From Mesorhizobium sp. (GTDB lineage Bacteria; Pseudomonadota; Alphaproteobacteria; Rhizobiales; Rhizobiaceae), in assembly GCA_004017275.1 (NCBI GenBank), contig SAKE01000020.1, positions 1 to 64,000 of the forward strand: a stretch of DNA of 64,000 nt, read 5' to 3'. This document shows, one piece after another, positions 1 through 9,200 of this stretch (position 1 is the stretch's first letter; the number at the start of each line of letters is the position of its first letter). Position numbers and translations under genes: made by a program. The notes under the pieces are model-generated. The model ran no database searches and was not told the origin of the DNA. It saw only the letters and a program-made list of their open reading frames with translations.

Positions 1-199
1 CCAATCTCCCCCCTCGTGGGGGAGATGCCCGGCAGGGCAGAGGGGGGCGCTGTCCTGCCGACCACTCCCAATCTATCGAACCGCGCTCTCGCGCTTGTTG
101 GCCGGAGAAACGCATGGCGATCTGCTCTGTAGCGGAGGTTGACGCTCTACGGCGCCCCCTCTGGCCTGCCGGCCATCTCCCCCACAAGTGGGGAGATCA
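1..199. repeat. Mosaic hairpin repeat, family A copy 1
   Basis: Two outward arms, about 1-52 and 151-199, each carry a CT-rich hairpin ending in ggggagat and a GCCGGC or GGCAGGGCAG core next to a run such as CCCCCTCTG. The arms are roughly inverted copies of one another around a non-coding middle. The same arms recur at 53965-54119 and 57958-58108. The right arm stops just before the stop codon of the leftward acyl-CoA synthetase gene, so it may also act as its transcription end. The left edge may lie outside the window. Confidence 0.7.
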
Positions 200-205
200 G
201 CTCCG

Positions 206-1864
206 TCATCCCTTCCGCTTCTCCACCTCAGCCTTCCTCAGCAAGAACCGCTGGATCTTGCCGCTTGGCGTTTTCGGCAGTTCGCTGACGAATTCGACTT
301 CGCGCGGATAGGCGTGGGCCGAGAGGCGCTTGCGGACATGCTGGGCCAGTTCTTCGGCCAGTTCGGGGGTGCCTTGAAAGGCGGGAGCCAGGATGACGAA
401 GGCCTTGACGATTTCGGTGCGCTGCGGATCGGGCACGCCGACGACCGCTGCCTCGTTGACCGCCGGATGCTCGATCAGCGCGCTTTCGACGTCGAACGGG
501 CCGATGCGGTAGCCGGCCGAGGTGATGACGTCGTCGGAGCGGCCGATGAAGGAGATCGAGCCGTCGGGCTCGAACTCCACCGTGTCGCCGGTGCGGTAAT
601 AGCCGCCCGCTATGGCCGACGTCTCCGCCTGATGATAGCCGCCGAACCAGCGCAGCGGCGAGTTGGCGATGTCGACGGCGAGGATGCCGGGCTGGTTGGG
701 GCCAAGCTCCTGGTCCGCCTCTTCGAGCACGACGATGCGGTAGCCCGGCATGGCAAAGCCGGCCGAGCCGTGGCGCACCGGGTGCGACAGGCCGTGATGA
801 TTGTTGACCATCATGCCGTTCTCGGTCTGGCCGTAATGGTCATGGATGGGGGCGGCGAGATGGGCGTCGAACCAGCGGATCACTTCCGGGTTGAGCGGCT
901 CGCCGGCGCTGCTCACCACGCGCAGACGGCCCTTGACGCGGGCCGCCGCTTCCGCGCCTTCGGCGAGCAGCAAGCGGAAGGCAGTGGGCGAACCGGCGAG
1001 GCTGGTGACGCCGAGGCGCTCGATGATGTCGTAGGTGCTTTTGGCGGTGAAGGCGCCCTCGTTGAAGGTCGTGGCGATGCCGAGCAGCAGCGGACCCGTG
1101 ATGGCGTAATACAGGCCGTAGGCCCAGCCGGGATCGGCGATGTTCCAGAAGACGTCGTCAGGCTGCAGCCCGATCGCATCGCGCATATAGGCGCCGAAGG
1201 CCATCAGCGCGCTGAGCGGCACCGGCACGCCCTTTGGGAAACCGGTCGTGCCCGAGGTCGACATCATCATGAACAGATCGTCGCCCTTGCGCATCACCGG
1301 CTGGCACTCGGGCGAGGCGGCGGCAAAGGCAGCGCGGAAATCGATGTCGCCGGGCGGCAAGGCTTCGCCTGGGGCAAGGATCGTCGCGACGCGGGGGCAA
1401 TCCTCCACCTCATCGAGCTTGCCGCGATTGGCTGTGTTGGTGACGACCAGCTTGGCGCCGCTGGTCTTCAGCCGGTGGTCGATAGCCTTCGGCCCGAAGG
1501 CGGTGAAAAGCGGCTGGTAGACCGCGCCGATGCGCCATGTGCCGAGGATGAGCGCCACCAGTTCTGGAATGCGCGGCAGCATGCCGGCAACGACATCGCC
1601 GGGACCGACGCCGGCTGCTTTCAGGATGTTGCCGACGTGTGCGGACATAACCTTGAGATCGTCGAAGCTGAATTCCCGCAGCTCGCCATTGGCGGAGATC
1701 GCGCGCAGCGCCAGTCGGTTCTGGCCGGTGTGGCGATCGCAGCATTCGACGCAGGCATTGATGCCGGTCGTGGGATCGCCGTGAAGTTTTGCGATCTCGT
1801 TCTCGATGCGAAAATGCGCAACGGCATCGATGTAATGCGGCAGCGGCGCCGGTGTGTTGGTCAT
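206..1864 (-). CDS. AMP-dependent acyl-CoA synthetase (acetyl/medium-chain type)
   Basis: Predicted 552-residue cytosolic enzyme of the ANL superfamily that would activate a carboxylic acid to an acyl-AMP and then to acyl-CoA. The P-loop-like motif STSGTTGFPKG, the HYGQTENG motif, the YYRTGD motif and a C-terminal PKTPSGKIQR stretch with the catalytic lysine are all present and in order. The open frame runs further upstream, but the ATG at 1864 is preceded by GGGAGGACTGCC, a strong ribosome binding site, so it was chosen. It is divergent from the radical SAM gene at 2073. The exact acid substrate cannot be read from the sequence; the length and motifs fit acetyl-, propionyl- or medium-chain acyl-CoA synthetases. 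Confidence 0.9.
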   Translation of the reverse strand: MTNTPAPLPHYIDAVAHFRIENEIAKLHGDPTTGINACVECCDRHTGQNRLALRAISANGELREFSFDDLKVMSAHVGNILKAAGVGPGDVVAGMLPRIPELVALILGTWRIGAVYQPLFTAFGPKAIDHRLKTSGAKLVVTNTANRGKLDEVEDCPRVATILAPGEALPPGDIDFRAAFAAASPECQPVMRKGDDLFMMMSTSGTTGFPKGVPVPLSALMAFGAYMRDAIGLQPDDVFWNIADPGWAYGLYYAITGPLLLGIATTFNEGAFTAKSTYDIIERLGVTSLAGSPTAFRLLLAEGAEAAARVKGRLRVVSSAGEPLNPEVIRWFDAHLAAPIHDHYGQTENGMMVNNHHGLSHPVRHGSAGFAMPGYRIVVLEEADQELGPNQPGILAVDIANSPLRWFGGYHQAETSAIAGGYYRTGDTVEFEPDGSISFIGRSDDVITSAGYRIGPFDVESALIEHPAVNEAAVVGVPDPQRTEIVKAFVILAPAFQGTPELAEELAQHVRKRLSAHAYPREVEFVSELPKTPSGKIQRFLLRKAEVEKRKG

Positions 1865-2072
1865 GGCAGTCCTCCCTGGCGGCGCCGCATCTCCCCATGC
1901 GGCGCTGTCGTGTGGGAGCTTGCCTGAAATTGTTGCGGTGGTCGATGCGGCGAAAGTTGGTGGCAGGACAGAGGGGGGGCGAGGAGGATCGCGGCGTTGA
2001 CGATCTGCGTGGTTGACCTCGCCAACCATCCGACGGATAGGTCCGCCAAGCATATCTACCCCGAGATTTCAG

Positions 2073-3182
2073 ATGACTTCAGACACAAGCCTCCACGCCG
2101 CACCCGCCACCCCCGACACCGCCTGGCAGACAGACGTCCGCGCCGGCGTGCGCCATGTCCGCGATCTCGCCTCCCTCCCGCTGTCGCCAGCCGAAAGCGC
2201 GGCGGCTAAAGGCGCAGCGGCGAACCACAAGGTGCGCGCGCCGAAAGCCTATCTTGACCTGATCGACTGGAACGACCCCGCCGACCCGATCCGGGCGCAG
2301 GTCATTCCGTCGCCTGAGGAACTGGAGGAGGTGGAGGGCGAGCTCGACGATCCGATCGCCGACCATGAATTCAGCCCGGTGCCGCGATTGACGCATCGCC
2401 ATGCCGACCGGGTGCTGTTGTTCCCGACCTATCAATGCGCGGTCTATTGCCGGTTCTGCTTTCGCAAGGAATCGCTGACCTCGATCGGCCGCGGCTATAC
2501 GCGCGAGGCGCTGGAGCCGGCGCTGGCCTATATATCAGGCCATCCCGAAATCCGCGAGGTGATCCTGACCGGCGGCGATCCGCTATCGCTTCCCGACGCA
2601 GCACTGGCCGAAATCCGCGCGCGCATCGAAGCGATCCCGCATGTGCGGCTGCTACGCATCCACACCCGGGTGCCGGTGGTGCTGCCGTTGCGCGTCACGT
2701 CGGGCCTGGTCGCGGCGCTGCAGGGCCGGCTGATGGTCACCATCGTCACCCATTTCAACCACCCGCGCGAGATCACGGACGCCACCGAGGCGGCCTGCCG
2801 CACGCTGCGCCGTGCCGGCTTTGTGCTGCTCAACCAGAGCGTTCTGCTCAAGGGCGTCAACGACAGCGTCGAGGCGCTGGAGGAGCTCTGCCGCGAGCTG
2901 ATGTACCGCCTCGGCGTCAAACCCTACTACCTGCACCATGGCGACCTCGCGCGCGGCATGGCGCACCGCCGCACCACGATCGCACAGGGCCAGGCGCTGG
3001 CCGAGGCGCTGCGTGCGCGGCTGTCGGGCATCTGCAACCCCGTCTATGTGCTCGACCTGCCGAAAGGCGGCGGCAAGGTGCCGATCGGGCCTTGCTATGT
3101 CGAGGCACGGGAGGACGGGAACTGGCGGTTGCGCGGGCTGGATGGCGAGGTGAGAGCGTATGCGGAGGTCGTCGGGGCGTAG
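2073..3182 (+). CDS. Lysine 2,3-aminomutase family radical SAM protein (KamA/EpmB-like)
   Basis: Predicted 369 residues. A CX3CX2C iron-sulfur motif (Cys122, Cys126, Cys129) marks a radical SAM enzyme, the TGGDPL motif binds S-adenosylmethionine, and GGGK near the C-terminus (Lys335) matches the PLP-lysine region of KamA. Family members shift the amino group of lysine from C2 to C3, either for catabolism or to make beta-lysine for elongation factor P modification (EpmB). No efp or epmA gene lies in the window, so the role stays open. An in-frame ATG at 2013 would add 20 residues; 2073 gives a product nearer family length. Both lack a strong ribosome binding site. Confidence 0.85.
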   Translation: MTSDTSLHAAPATPDTAWQTDVRAGVRHVRDLASLPLSPAESAAAKGAAANHKVRAPKAYLDLIDWNDPADPIRAQVIPSPEELEEVEGELDDPIADHEFSPVPRLTHRHADRVLLFPTYQCAVYCRFCFRKESLTSIGRGYTREALEPALAYISGHPEIREVILTGGDPLSLPDAALAEIRARIEAIPHVRLLRIHTRVPVVLPLRVTSGLVAALQGRLMVTIVTHFNHPREITDATEAACRTLRRAGFVLLNQSVLLKGVNDSVEALEELCRELMYRLGVKPYYLHHGDLARGMAHRRTTIAQGQALAEALRARLSGICNPVYVLDLPKGGGKVPIGPCYVEAREDGNWRLRGLDGEVRAYAEVVGA

Positions 3183-3338
3183 GCCCACGCCGAAGTGCAT
3201 GCCGGTCTTGCCAACTCCGGCGCGGTCGTTCTCCGAAGACAGGCGCCGAGGACCGGTGGTTGCCGTGCAAGCTCGCTGTTGTCGCGCCTCGGCATAAATG
3301 CATATGTTGAGCGGTTCGCGGATTCAGGATCGTGGCGG

Positions 3339-4406
3339 ATGACAGCTGGGGGCAGCAATCAGGAAATGGTGTCGCGGAGCCCGCTTGCGGCCACCGGGAT
3401 CCAGCGTTGCGTGCTCGACACGGGGGGCCTGGCGCCCAGGGAAGCGGTAGCGCTCTGGCAAGAAAGCATCGGTCTCCTCTATGATGTGCGCCTGCGCAAC
3501 GCCGGCGACGACCGGTTTCAGTTCCACGCGGATGCGTTCCATTTCGGCGAGATCGTTCTCACCTCGTACAAATGCATCGCGCAGAGTTTCGATCGCTCGC
3601 GCGCCCGCATCGGACGCGACGGTCTCGACCATATCACGCTCCAGGTCTGCCTGCGCGGAAGCCATGGACGGCGTGACGGCGGATCCGACGAAAAGGCTTC
3701 GGCGGGCGATCTGATCGTGGCCGACCTGGCGCAGGCCCAGTCGACCGGGACTTCCGATTTCGACAGCCTCAATCTAACCGTACCACGCCGTCTGCTGGCG
3801 CCGCTTTTGCGAGCGCCCGACGAGCACAATATGCGCGTCATCGCCGGCAGTGCCCCTTTGACGGCGCTGTTGCGCGGCCATCTCATCGGCCTCTACGAGG
3901 CAGCATCCGCCATCAGCCGCCAGGACGCAGAGGCCGTGATCAGACCGACCCTGGAACTCGCCGCCGCCGCCATCAATTCAGCCGTAGCGGAGGAAAACGC
4001 CGGTTCCGTGCAGATGGCGCTAATCAGCGAAATCCGCCGCCATATCGACAGGCATATTCTCGGCCACGATCTCAGCGCCGGCGCAATTGCAGCAATCTTC
4101 GGGATCTCCCTGCGCAAGCTCTATTATCTCTTCGAGCCCCATGGCGGGCTTTGCAGATACATCCAGGAGGAAAGGCTGCGCCGCTGCCGCGCCGAACTTG
4201 TCGATCCCGGCCGCCGGCACGAAGGCATCGCCGGGATCGCCGATCGCTACGGCTTCGGCCACCGAAAGAGTTTTGTCCGCGCCTTCCGGCGCTCCTTCGA
4301 CATGACGCCGCGCGAGATGCGAGCGCTTGCCGCGGAAGGGCGCGGGCTGCTCGTCGAGCGTGGCGGGAACCACACCATGTGGCACTGGATCCGCGAGCTG
4401 CGATAG
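3339..4406 (+). CDS. AraC family transcriptional regulator
   Basis: Predicted 355-residue DNA-binding regulator. An N-terminal effector domain of about 200 residues of the AraC_binding_2 type is followed by a C-terminal double helix-turn-helix: LSAGAIAAIFGISLRKLYYLF is the first helix pair and the second ends in GHRKSFVRAFRRSF followed by the family signature DMTPREMR. The start at 3339 has AGGA nine bases upstream; ATG 3366 is the main alternative, and the open frame reaches back to 3195. It precedes the Cys-rich secreted protein gene at 4662, and between them lies a 21-bp-phased direct repeat (4504-4544) that suits an AraC-type operator. The inducer is unknown. Confidence 0.9.
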   Translation: MTAGGSNQEMVSRSPLAATGIQRCVLDTGGLAPREAVALWQESIGLLYDVRLRNAGDDRFQFHADAFHFGEIVLTSYKCIAQSFDRSRARIGRDGLDHITLQVCLRGSHGRRDGGSDEKASAGDLIVADLAQAQSTGTSDFDSLNLTVPRRLLAPLLRAPDEHNMRVIAGSAPLTALLRGHLIGLYEAASAISRQDAEAVIRPTLELAAAAINSAVAEENAGSVQMALISEIRRHIDRHILGHDLSAGAIAAIFGISLRKLYYLFEPHGGLCRYIQEERLRRCRAELVDPGRRHEGIAGIADRYGFGHRKSFVRAFRRSFDMTPREMRALAAEGRGLLVERGGNHTMWHWIRELR

Positions 4407-4503
4407 GCGTTGGCCGAAACCCAGATGGTTCGATATGCAAGCCGTCTGGTAGCAGGTGTGTAAAGTGCCGTCCGGCGTTTTGCGCGCGACTGCCGATGCC
4501 GAT

Positions 4504-4544
4504 CTTGCACGTGCGGCCACATTCCTTGCACCTGCGGCCACATT
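4504..4544 (+). promoter_or_regulatory. Tandem direct repeat, 21-bp period: candidate AraC-type operator
   Basis: Two 20-bp copies at 4504-4523 and 4525-4544, differing at one base, read cttgcacNtgcggccacatt. Their 21-bp spacing equals two helical turns, the spacing used by paired AraC half-sites. The second copy ends 16 bp before ATAAAT (4561-4566), a possible -10 element, so an activator bound there would overlap the -35 region. The regulator gene is immediately upstream and the Cys-rich secreted protein gene downstream. Binding is inferred, not shown. Confidence 0.5.
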
Positions 4545-4661
4545 TGCCCGGCTGATCCACATAAATCTTGAAATGTAGTCGCTGGCGGGTGCATCGGCAT
4601 CAGCGGGGGCGCAGCGGCCAGGTCCCCGTGACATCAGGACAGCTGGCCCCTGGAGGCAAGA

Positions 4662-4970
4662 ATGCGTGCGGCGAAGGGAATATTTCTCGGCATCTCGATA
4701 TTCTGCGTCATTCTCCCGACACAGGTCCTCGCGGCCTACAAATGCTGGAACCCGGCGATCTGCAAGGCGGTGTGTGGCAGCGAAATATGCGGCAAGATAA
4801 GCGCGCACAACGCCGACATGAAGGCGCTGGATCTGACCAAAAAAGGTGCCTCCGGGCAGCTCGCCGCTTCCAGCAGCGGATCTTCATCCGGGACCAATTC
4901 CAAGAAGACCTACACCTGCTCGAACCCGGCGATCTGCATCGCGGTCTGCGGTAAGAAGACCTGTCCGTAG
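4662..4970 (+). CDS. Small secreted Cys-rich protein with a duplicated motif
   Basis: Predicted 102 residues. A good signal peptide (about 1-24, cleavage after VLA) is followed by two copies of a motif, YKCWNPAICKAVCG near residue 26 and YTCSNPAICIAVCG near residue 84, each with the cysteine spacing C-x5-C-x3-C-x4-C. A Ser/Gly/Lys-rich linker of about 35 residues joins them. The eight cysteines and export suggest a disulfide-bonded periplasmic or secreted protein. The ATG is preceded by TGGAGGCAAGA, a strong ribosome binding site. I do not recognise the family. Its position after an AraC gene and a paired direct repeat suggests inducible expression. Confidence 0.75.
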   Translation: MRAAKGIFLGISIFCVILPTQVLAAYKCWNPAICKAVCGSEICGKISAHNADMKALDLTKKGASGQLAASSSGSSSGTNSKKTYTCSNPAICIAVCGKKTCP

Positions 4971-5075
4971 GCGAATTCTTGCTGTGGCAATTCGGTGGTG
5001 GCCCGGAATCTGACGGGTGCGCGGGCTGGATGGTGAGGTGAGGGGCTCGGGAGGTGGTGGGCGAATAGGTGGGCG

Positions 5076-5723
5076 CTACCGCGCCTTTCTCTCGACAAAC
5101 GCCAGCACGACCACGCGCGGGGCAACGCCGTAGACGAGGCCGACCTTGCGGCCTGTCTTTGTCGTTGCGCGCCCGGCGTTCAGGTCGACGGTGATGTCCT
5201 CATAGCCCAGCACCTCGCGATCGAGCGGATAGACGGCCTTGTAAACGGCTTCCTTGGCGGCAAAGAGGAGGCGGCCGGCAAGATGCCGGTCGGCCGCATC
5301 GGTGCGGTCCGCAGGCGTTGCAACGAGTGCCAAAATCTCGTCCGGGAGTGGCAGCGCGGGTTCGACGTCGATGCCCAGCGAGGCGATGTGGCCAACGGGG
5401 GCAACCGCCGCCATGGCCATGTGGTCGTCGTGAGCAAGCGACCCAATGATCCCGTCGGGCCAGACCGGCGCGCCTGATGGCGTGCGCAGGATGGCGACGT
5501 CCTTGACGCCAAGCTCCGCCAGCAGTCCGTGCGCGATCCAGCGCGCGGCTCCGCTGGCGCGCCGCATGGCCGGCCGGCGTGCGGGGATGGTATGCGCTTC
5601 GTCGGGCAGCAGATGGGCCTCGTCGCCATCGCGTATGACCCGGCATCCGATCCGCACACTTTTGGGTGCGATGGCGGAGATCGCTTCGGCCAAGGTAATT
5701 TCCTCGGTGGGTGGCCGCGTCAC
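5076..5723 (-). CDS. 4'-phosphopantetheinyl transferase (Sfp/EntD type)
   Basis: Predicted 215-residue enzyme that moves phosphopantetheine from CoA to a serine on a carrier protein. The three family motifs are present: GSLAHDD (94-100), LGIDVEP (116-122, with metal-binding Asp119 and Glu121) and FAAKEAVYKAVYP (154-166, with Glu158). It is the last gene of the operon, and its GTG start overlaps the stop of the acetyltransferase gene by four bases, which suggests translational coupling. The obvious partner is the carrier domain of the NRPS encoded two genes upstream. The length is normal for the EntD/Npt branch. Confidence 0.9.
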   Translation of the reverse strand: MTRPPTEEITLAEAISAIAPKSVRIGCRVIRDGDEAHLLPDEAHTIPARRPAMRRASGAARWIAHGLLAELGVKDVAILRTPSGAPVWPDGIIGSLAHDDHMAMAAVAPVGHIASLGIDVEPALPLPDEILALVATPADRTDAADRHLAGRLLFAAKEAVYKAVYPLDREVLGYEDITVDLNAGRATTKTGRKVGLVYGVAPRVVVLAFVERKAR

Positions 5724-6205
5724 GGTTCGTCTGCCTGTGCCGGCAAAGCGAGATCGGCGATCATTTCTCCGTCTTCGTCGAGCCCTTCTTCGACGAAACC
5801 AGCACTGCGATAGAGGTTTCGCGCCGCTTCATTGTCCGGTTCGTAGCAGATCGAAACGTGCCTGACGTGGCCGAGCCCCTGGATTTCGTCCAGCACTTCG
5901 CGCAACGCGGCCTTGCCGTAGCCTCTGCCCTGAGAGGCGCGGTCGATCATGAAGCGGTAGATGCGCGCCTCGTCGTCATCTCGTGGCGCCTCGTACATCA
6001 GGAACCCGACGACACGGGTCCCGGCCATGACGACGCGCGGCCGCGCGTCTTCGTCAGTCTCGGCTTCTTCCAACGACTCCGCATTGCTGGCGACGAAATC
6101 CATCTGGTCCGGAGCCAGCTCCAGGGCCGTGACCAGGGGCCGGTTGGTCCTGGTCACGGGAACGAGACGGATGTCCGCGGTCTTCAAGCCGATGCCACTC
6201 TTCAA
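5720..6205 (-). CDS. GNAT family N-acetyltransferase
   Basis: Predicted 161-residue acetyltransferase. The acetyl-CoA-binding motif A reads QGRGYGKAAL at about 92-101, and the later ARNLYRSAGF stretch is typical of GNAT enzymes, especially the diamine/spermidine acetyltransferase branch. The start is TTG at 6205, overlapping the NRPS stop by four bases, and its own stop overlaps the PPTase start by four bases. Placement between an NRPS and its PPTase suggests it acetylates the amino-acid substrate or the product, possibly for self-protection or tailoring; this is inference from position. Confidence 0.85.
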   Translation of the reverse strand: MKSGIGLKTADIRLVPVTRTNRPLVTALELAPDQMDFVASNAESLEEAETDEDARPRVVMAGTRVVGFLMYEAPRDDDEARIYRFMIDRASQGRGYGKAALREVLDEIQGLGHVRHVSICYEPDNEAARNLYRSAGFVEEGLDEDGEMIADLALPAQADEP

Positions 6206-9200
6206 GCCGAAGTCCGGGAGCCATCATCGGTGACCGGCTCGACGAAGCGGTGCAGCTTGGCCGGGTTGCCCCGCCAGATCGAGTTGGGCTCCAGTTCTTC
6301 GCCCTTCATCACGAAGGAGTCGACATCGACCACCGATCCTTCGCCCATCACGACGCCGTAGTGGACAAAGGCGGAAGGTCCGAGCGTGCAGCCCTTGCCG
6401 ATGCGGATGAAGTCGGACTTGAAGGCGCCTTCCTCCAGCGAATGGGCCTGGATGACGCAACCCTCATTGAGGGTGGCGTCGTCGCCGATCTCCACCAGCG
6501 AGCGTTCGGTCAAATTGCTGCCGCCATCATAGACCCGTTTGCCGACCTTGACGCCCAGCAGGCGCAGGATCATCGGCCGGAACGGCGTGCCGGCGAATAG
6601 GCGCACGATCGGCGAATCCGCCAGCTTCCAGTGGCGTTCGTGGCGCCAGAAGGCGACGTCGTAGATCGTCGTCATTTGCGGCTTCAGCCTACCGAAACCG
6701 AGGCTTGCCCGTTCGACGAAGATGTAGAACGGGATGGTGATCGCCGAGGTCAAAAGCACGGCGACGAACAGCGCGACCTCCGCCCATTCGGTGTAGTAGT
6801 TCAGCGCCCGGTCCCAGATCGCCAACGTGGCGAACAGCATGACCCATTGCGTTGCCACGAACAGCAGGATCGTCACCAGATTGTGGCGGTTCTTGTGCGG
6901 GATACGCTGGCGCCGGTCCGCCTCGTCGACGCCGGCGATGAGTTCCTTGTCGCGGTTCACCATGCGCGGGATTTCAAAGGCCGGCGAACCCAAGAGCCCG
7001 ACATTCTCGCGCAGCGGCCCATCGATGGGGATCATCACCTTGGTGCCGAGCAGGACGTTGTCGCCGGTGCGCCCGTCCGGCGGATAGTAGATGTTGTTGC
7101 CGAGATAGTTGCGTTCGCCAATGCGCGTCGGCTCGAGCCGGAAGGCGGAGGCGGATTTGTGCATGTTGATCATGAACAGCCCGTCCGACACCATGGTCTC
7201 GGTGCCGATCTCGCACAGAAGCGGGTTTTCGTGTTGCTGGTTCGAGCCGAAATTGGAGCCGGTCTGCACCACTCTGTTGAGGTTCCAGCCGATGGCTCTG
7301 ATATAATGCACGATGGCCGAGCTGTCGCCGAACAGCAGACCGAGCACGCGGGAATTGCTCGAGAATTCGGCGACGGTCTGCAGCCAGTAGCGGAAGCCGT
7401 AAAGCGTGTATGTGCGACCCGGCTTCAGGATCAGGTTTGTCAGGCGCGGTACCAGCGTGGCGGCCAGGAAGGCCGCGGCGATGTAGCCGAACAGCGTGAC
7501 TGTGGTGCCGATCGCGACGATGCCGATCGTCTCCTGGTAGTCGTCGCCGACATTTTCCCAATAGCTGTGGAACAGCAGCGGCAAGGGGGTGACGATGGCA
7601 AACAGCCCGATCAGCTGAACCGCCTCGAACAGGAAGCGCCGGATGTTGGAAGGGTCGACATTGCGCACTTTGCAATAGTCCGCCGTGGTCGGCACGGCCG
7701 GCGATCCATGCCAGCGTTCGCCGTCGGGGATGCTTTGGCCGCGGTGCAGCGAGGACGAATGGCCGAGCTGGGCGCCGTCGCCGATCCTGGTGTCGATGTC
7801 GAGCGTGGAGCCGACGCCGACAAAGGCATCGCGGCCGATGTTCAGCGGCCCGGTGTGGATATAGCCGGACTGCGCCCTGAAGCCGAGGATCATGGATTCC
7901 TTGCGCAGGATGGTGTTGGCGCCGATCGAGATGAGATCCGTGCAGACGGGCACGGATTTCGATTCGATGACGGCGTTCTTGCCGAGCTTGGTGCCCAGCA
8001 GCTGCAGGTAGAAGCTGTAGAGCGGGCTGCCGCGGAACAGCACCACGGGCGCGGTGCGGATCAAAGTCTTGACCACCCAGAAGCGGAAGTAGCGCACGCC
8101 CCAGATGGGAAACGCCTCGGCCTTCCAGCGGCCGATGAGCACCCATTTGGCGATGACGGCAAAGCCCGACATGCCGAAGAACACGGCGGCCGAAAGCGCC
8201 ACGCAGCGCAGATACAGCTGCAGCGGATCGTCGAGCGCGTCATACATCCAGTTGAGGCCGTCATTGACCGCCCACAGGGCGCCATAGCTGTAGAGCCCGT
8301 AGAACAGCAGCTGTGCGGCGCCGCAGGTCCAGTAGGCGAAATTCGAAGCCCGGCGGGTGAGGACAGGCTCGTTGGTGGCCGTCGTCATCTCTTCCGCCAC
8401 GCCGAGATGCAGCGCGAGCCGCGCCACGGTCGGATGGAGATAGATGTCGCGCATCGACGCAGTCGCCCATTCCTTCCTGGTGCGCACGCGCGCGCAGAAA
8501 TGGGCCATCAGCAGCGAGTTGGCGCCGAGATCGTCGAAGAAATTGTCCTCGACGGACACTTCGTCGAATTTCAGCACGGCGGCCAGAGCGTCGGCCAGGA
8601 ACCGCTCGTCGTCATTGCCGGGCGCGACCATGGTGCGCTCGACTGAGAGCCGGACGCTTGTCGGTTTCGGCAGCTGGCGCAAATCCACCTTGTTGGAAAC
8701 CGTCATCGGTATGGCAGGCAGTTCCTCGAGATAGGAGGGCACCATGTAATCGGGCAGCCGCCGCTTCATCGTCCGGGCAAGATCGGCGCGAGAAATCGCC
8801 GGCAGGCCGGCCTTCGCCGCGTAATAGGCAACGAGTTCGACGCGGCCGGGTTCGATCTCCCAGGTGGTGACGGCAGCCTGTGCGATTTCGGGCTGGTCGA
8901 GCAGCACCGCCTCGATCTCGCCGAGCTCGATGCGGTAGCCGCGGATCTTCACCTGGGTGTCGATGCGCCCGGCGTATTCGATCTCGCCACTGTCGTTGAT
9001 CCGGCCAAGGTCGCCCGTCCGGTAGATGCGCTTCGACGGGTTGTTCGGCAGGCCGACGAAATCGGCGATGAATTTCTGTTCGGTCAGATCGGGCCTGTTG
9101 AGATAGCCGACCGCGAGCCCGATGCCGGCGATGCCGATCTCACCCAGTTCGCCAGGCTCGGCAAGCTGCGGCAGCGAAGCGTCGAGAATGACGATCGAAT

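Noticed and set aside
188..1927. Long rightward frame of 579 codons
   Set aside because: It is antisense to the acyl-CoA synthetase, whose motifs are clear; high-GC wobble keeps the opposite strand open.
6631..8646. Long rightward frame of 671 codons
   Set aside because: Antisense to the NRPS, with no recognisable domain and low-complexity Arg/Asp/Gly composition.
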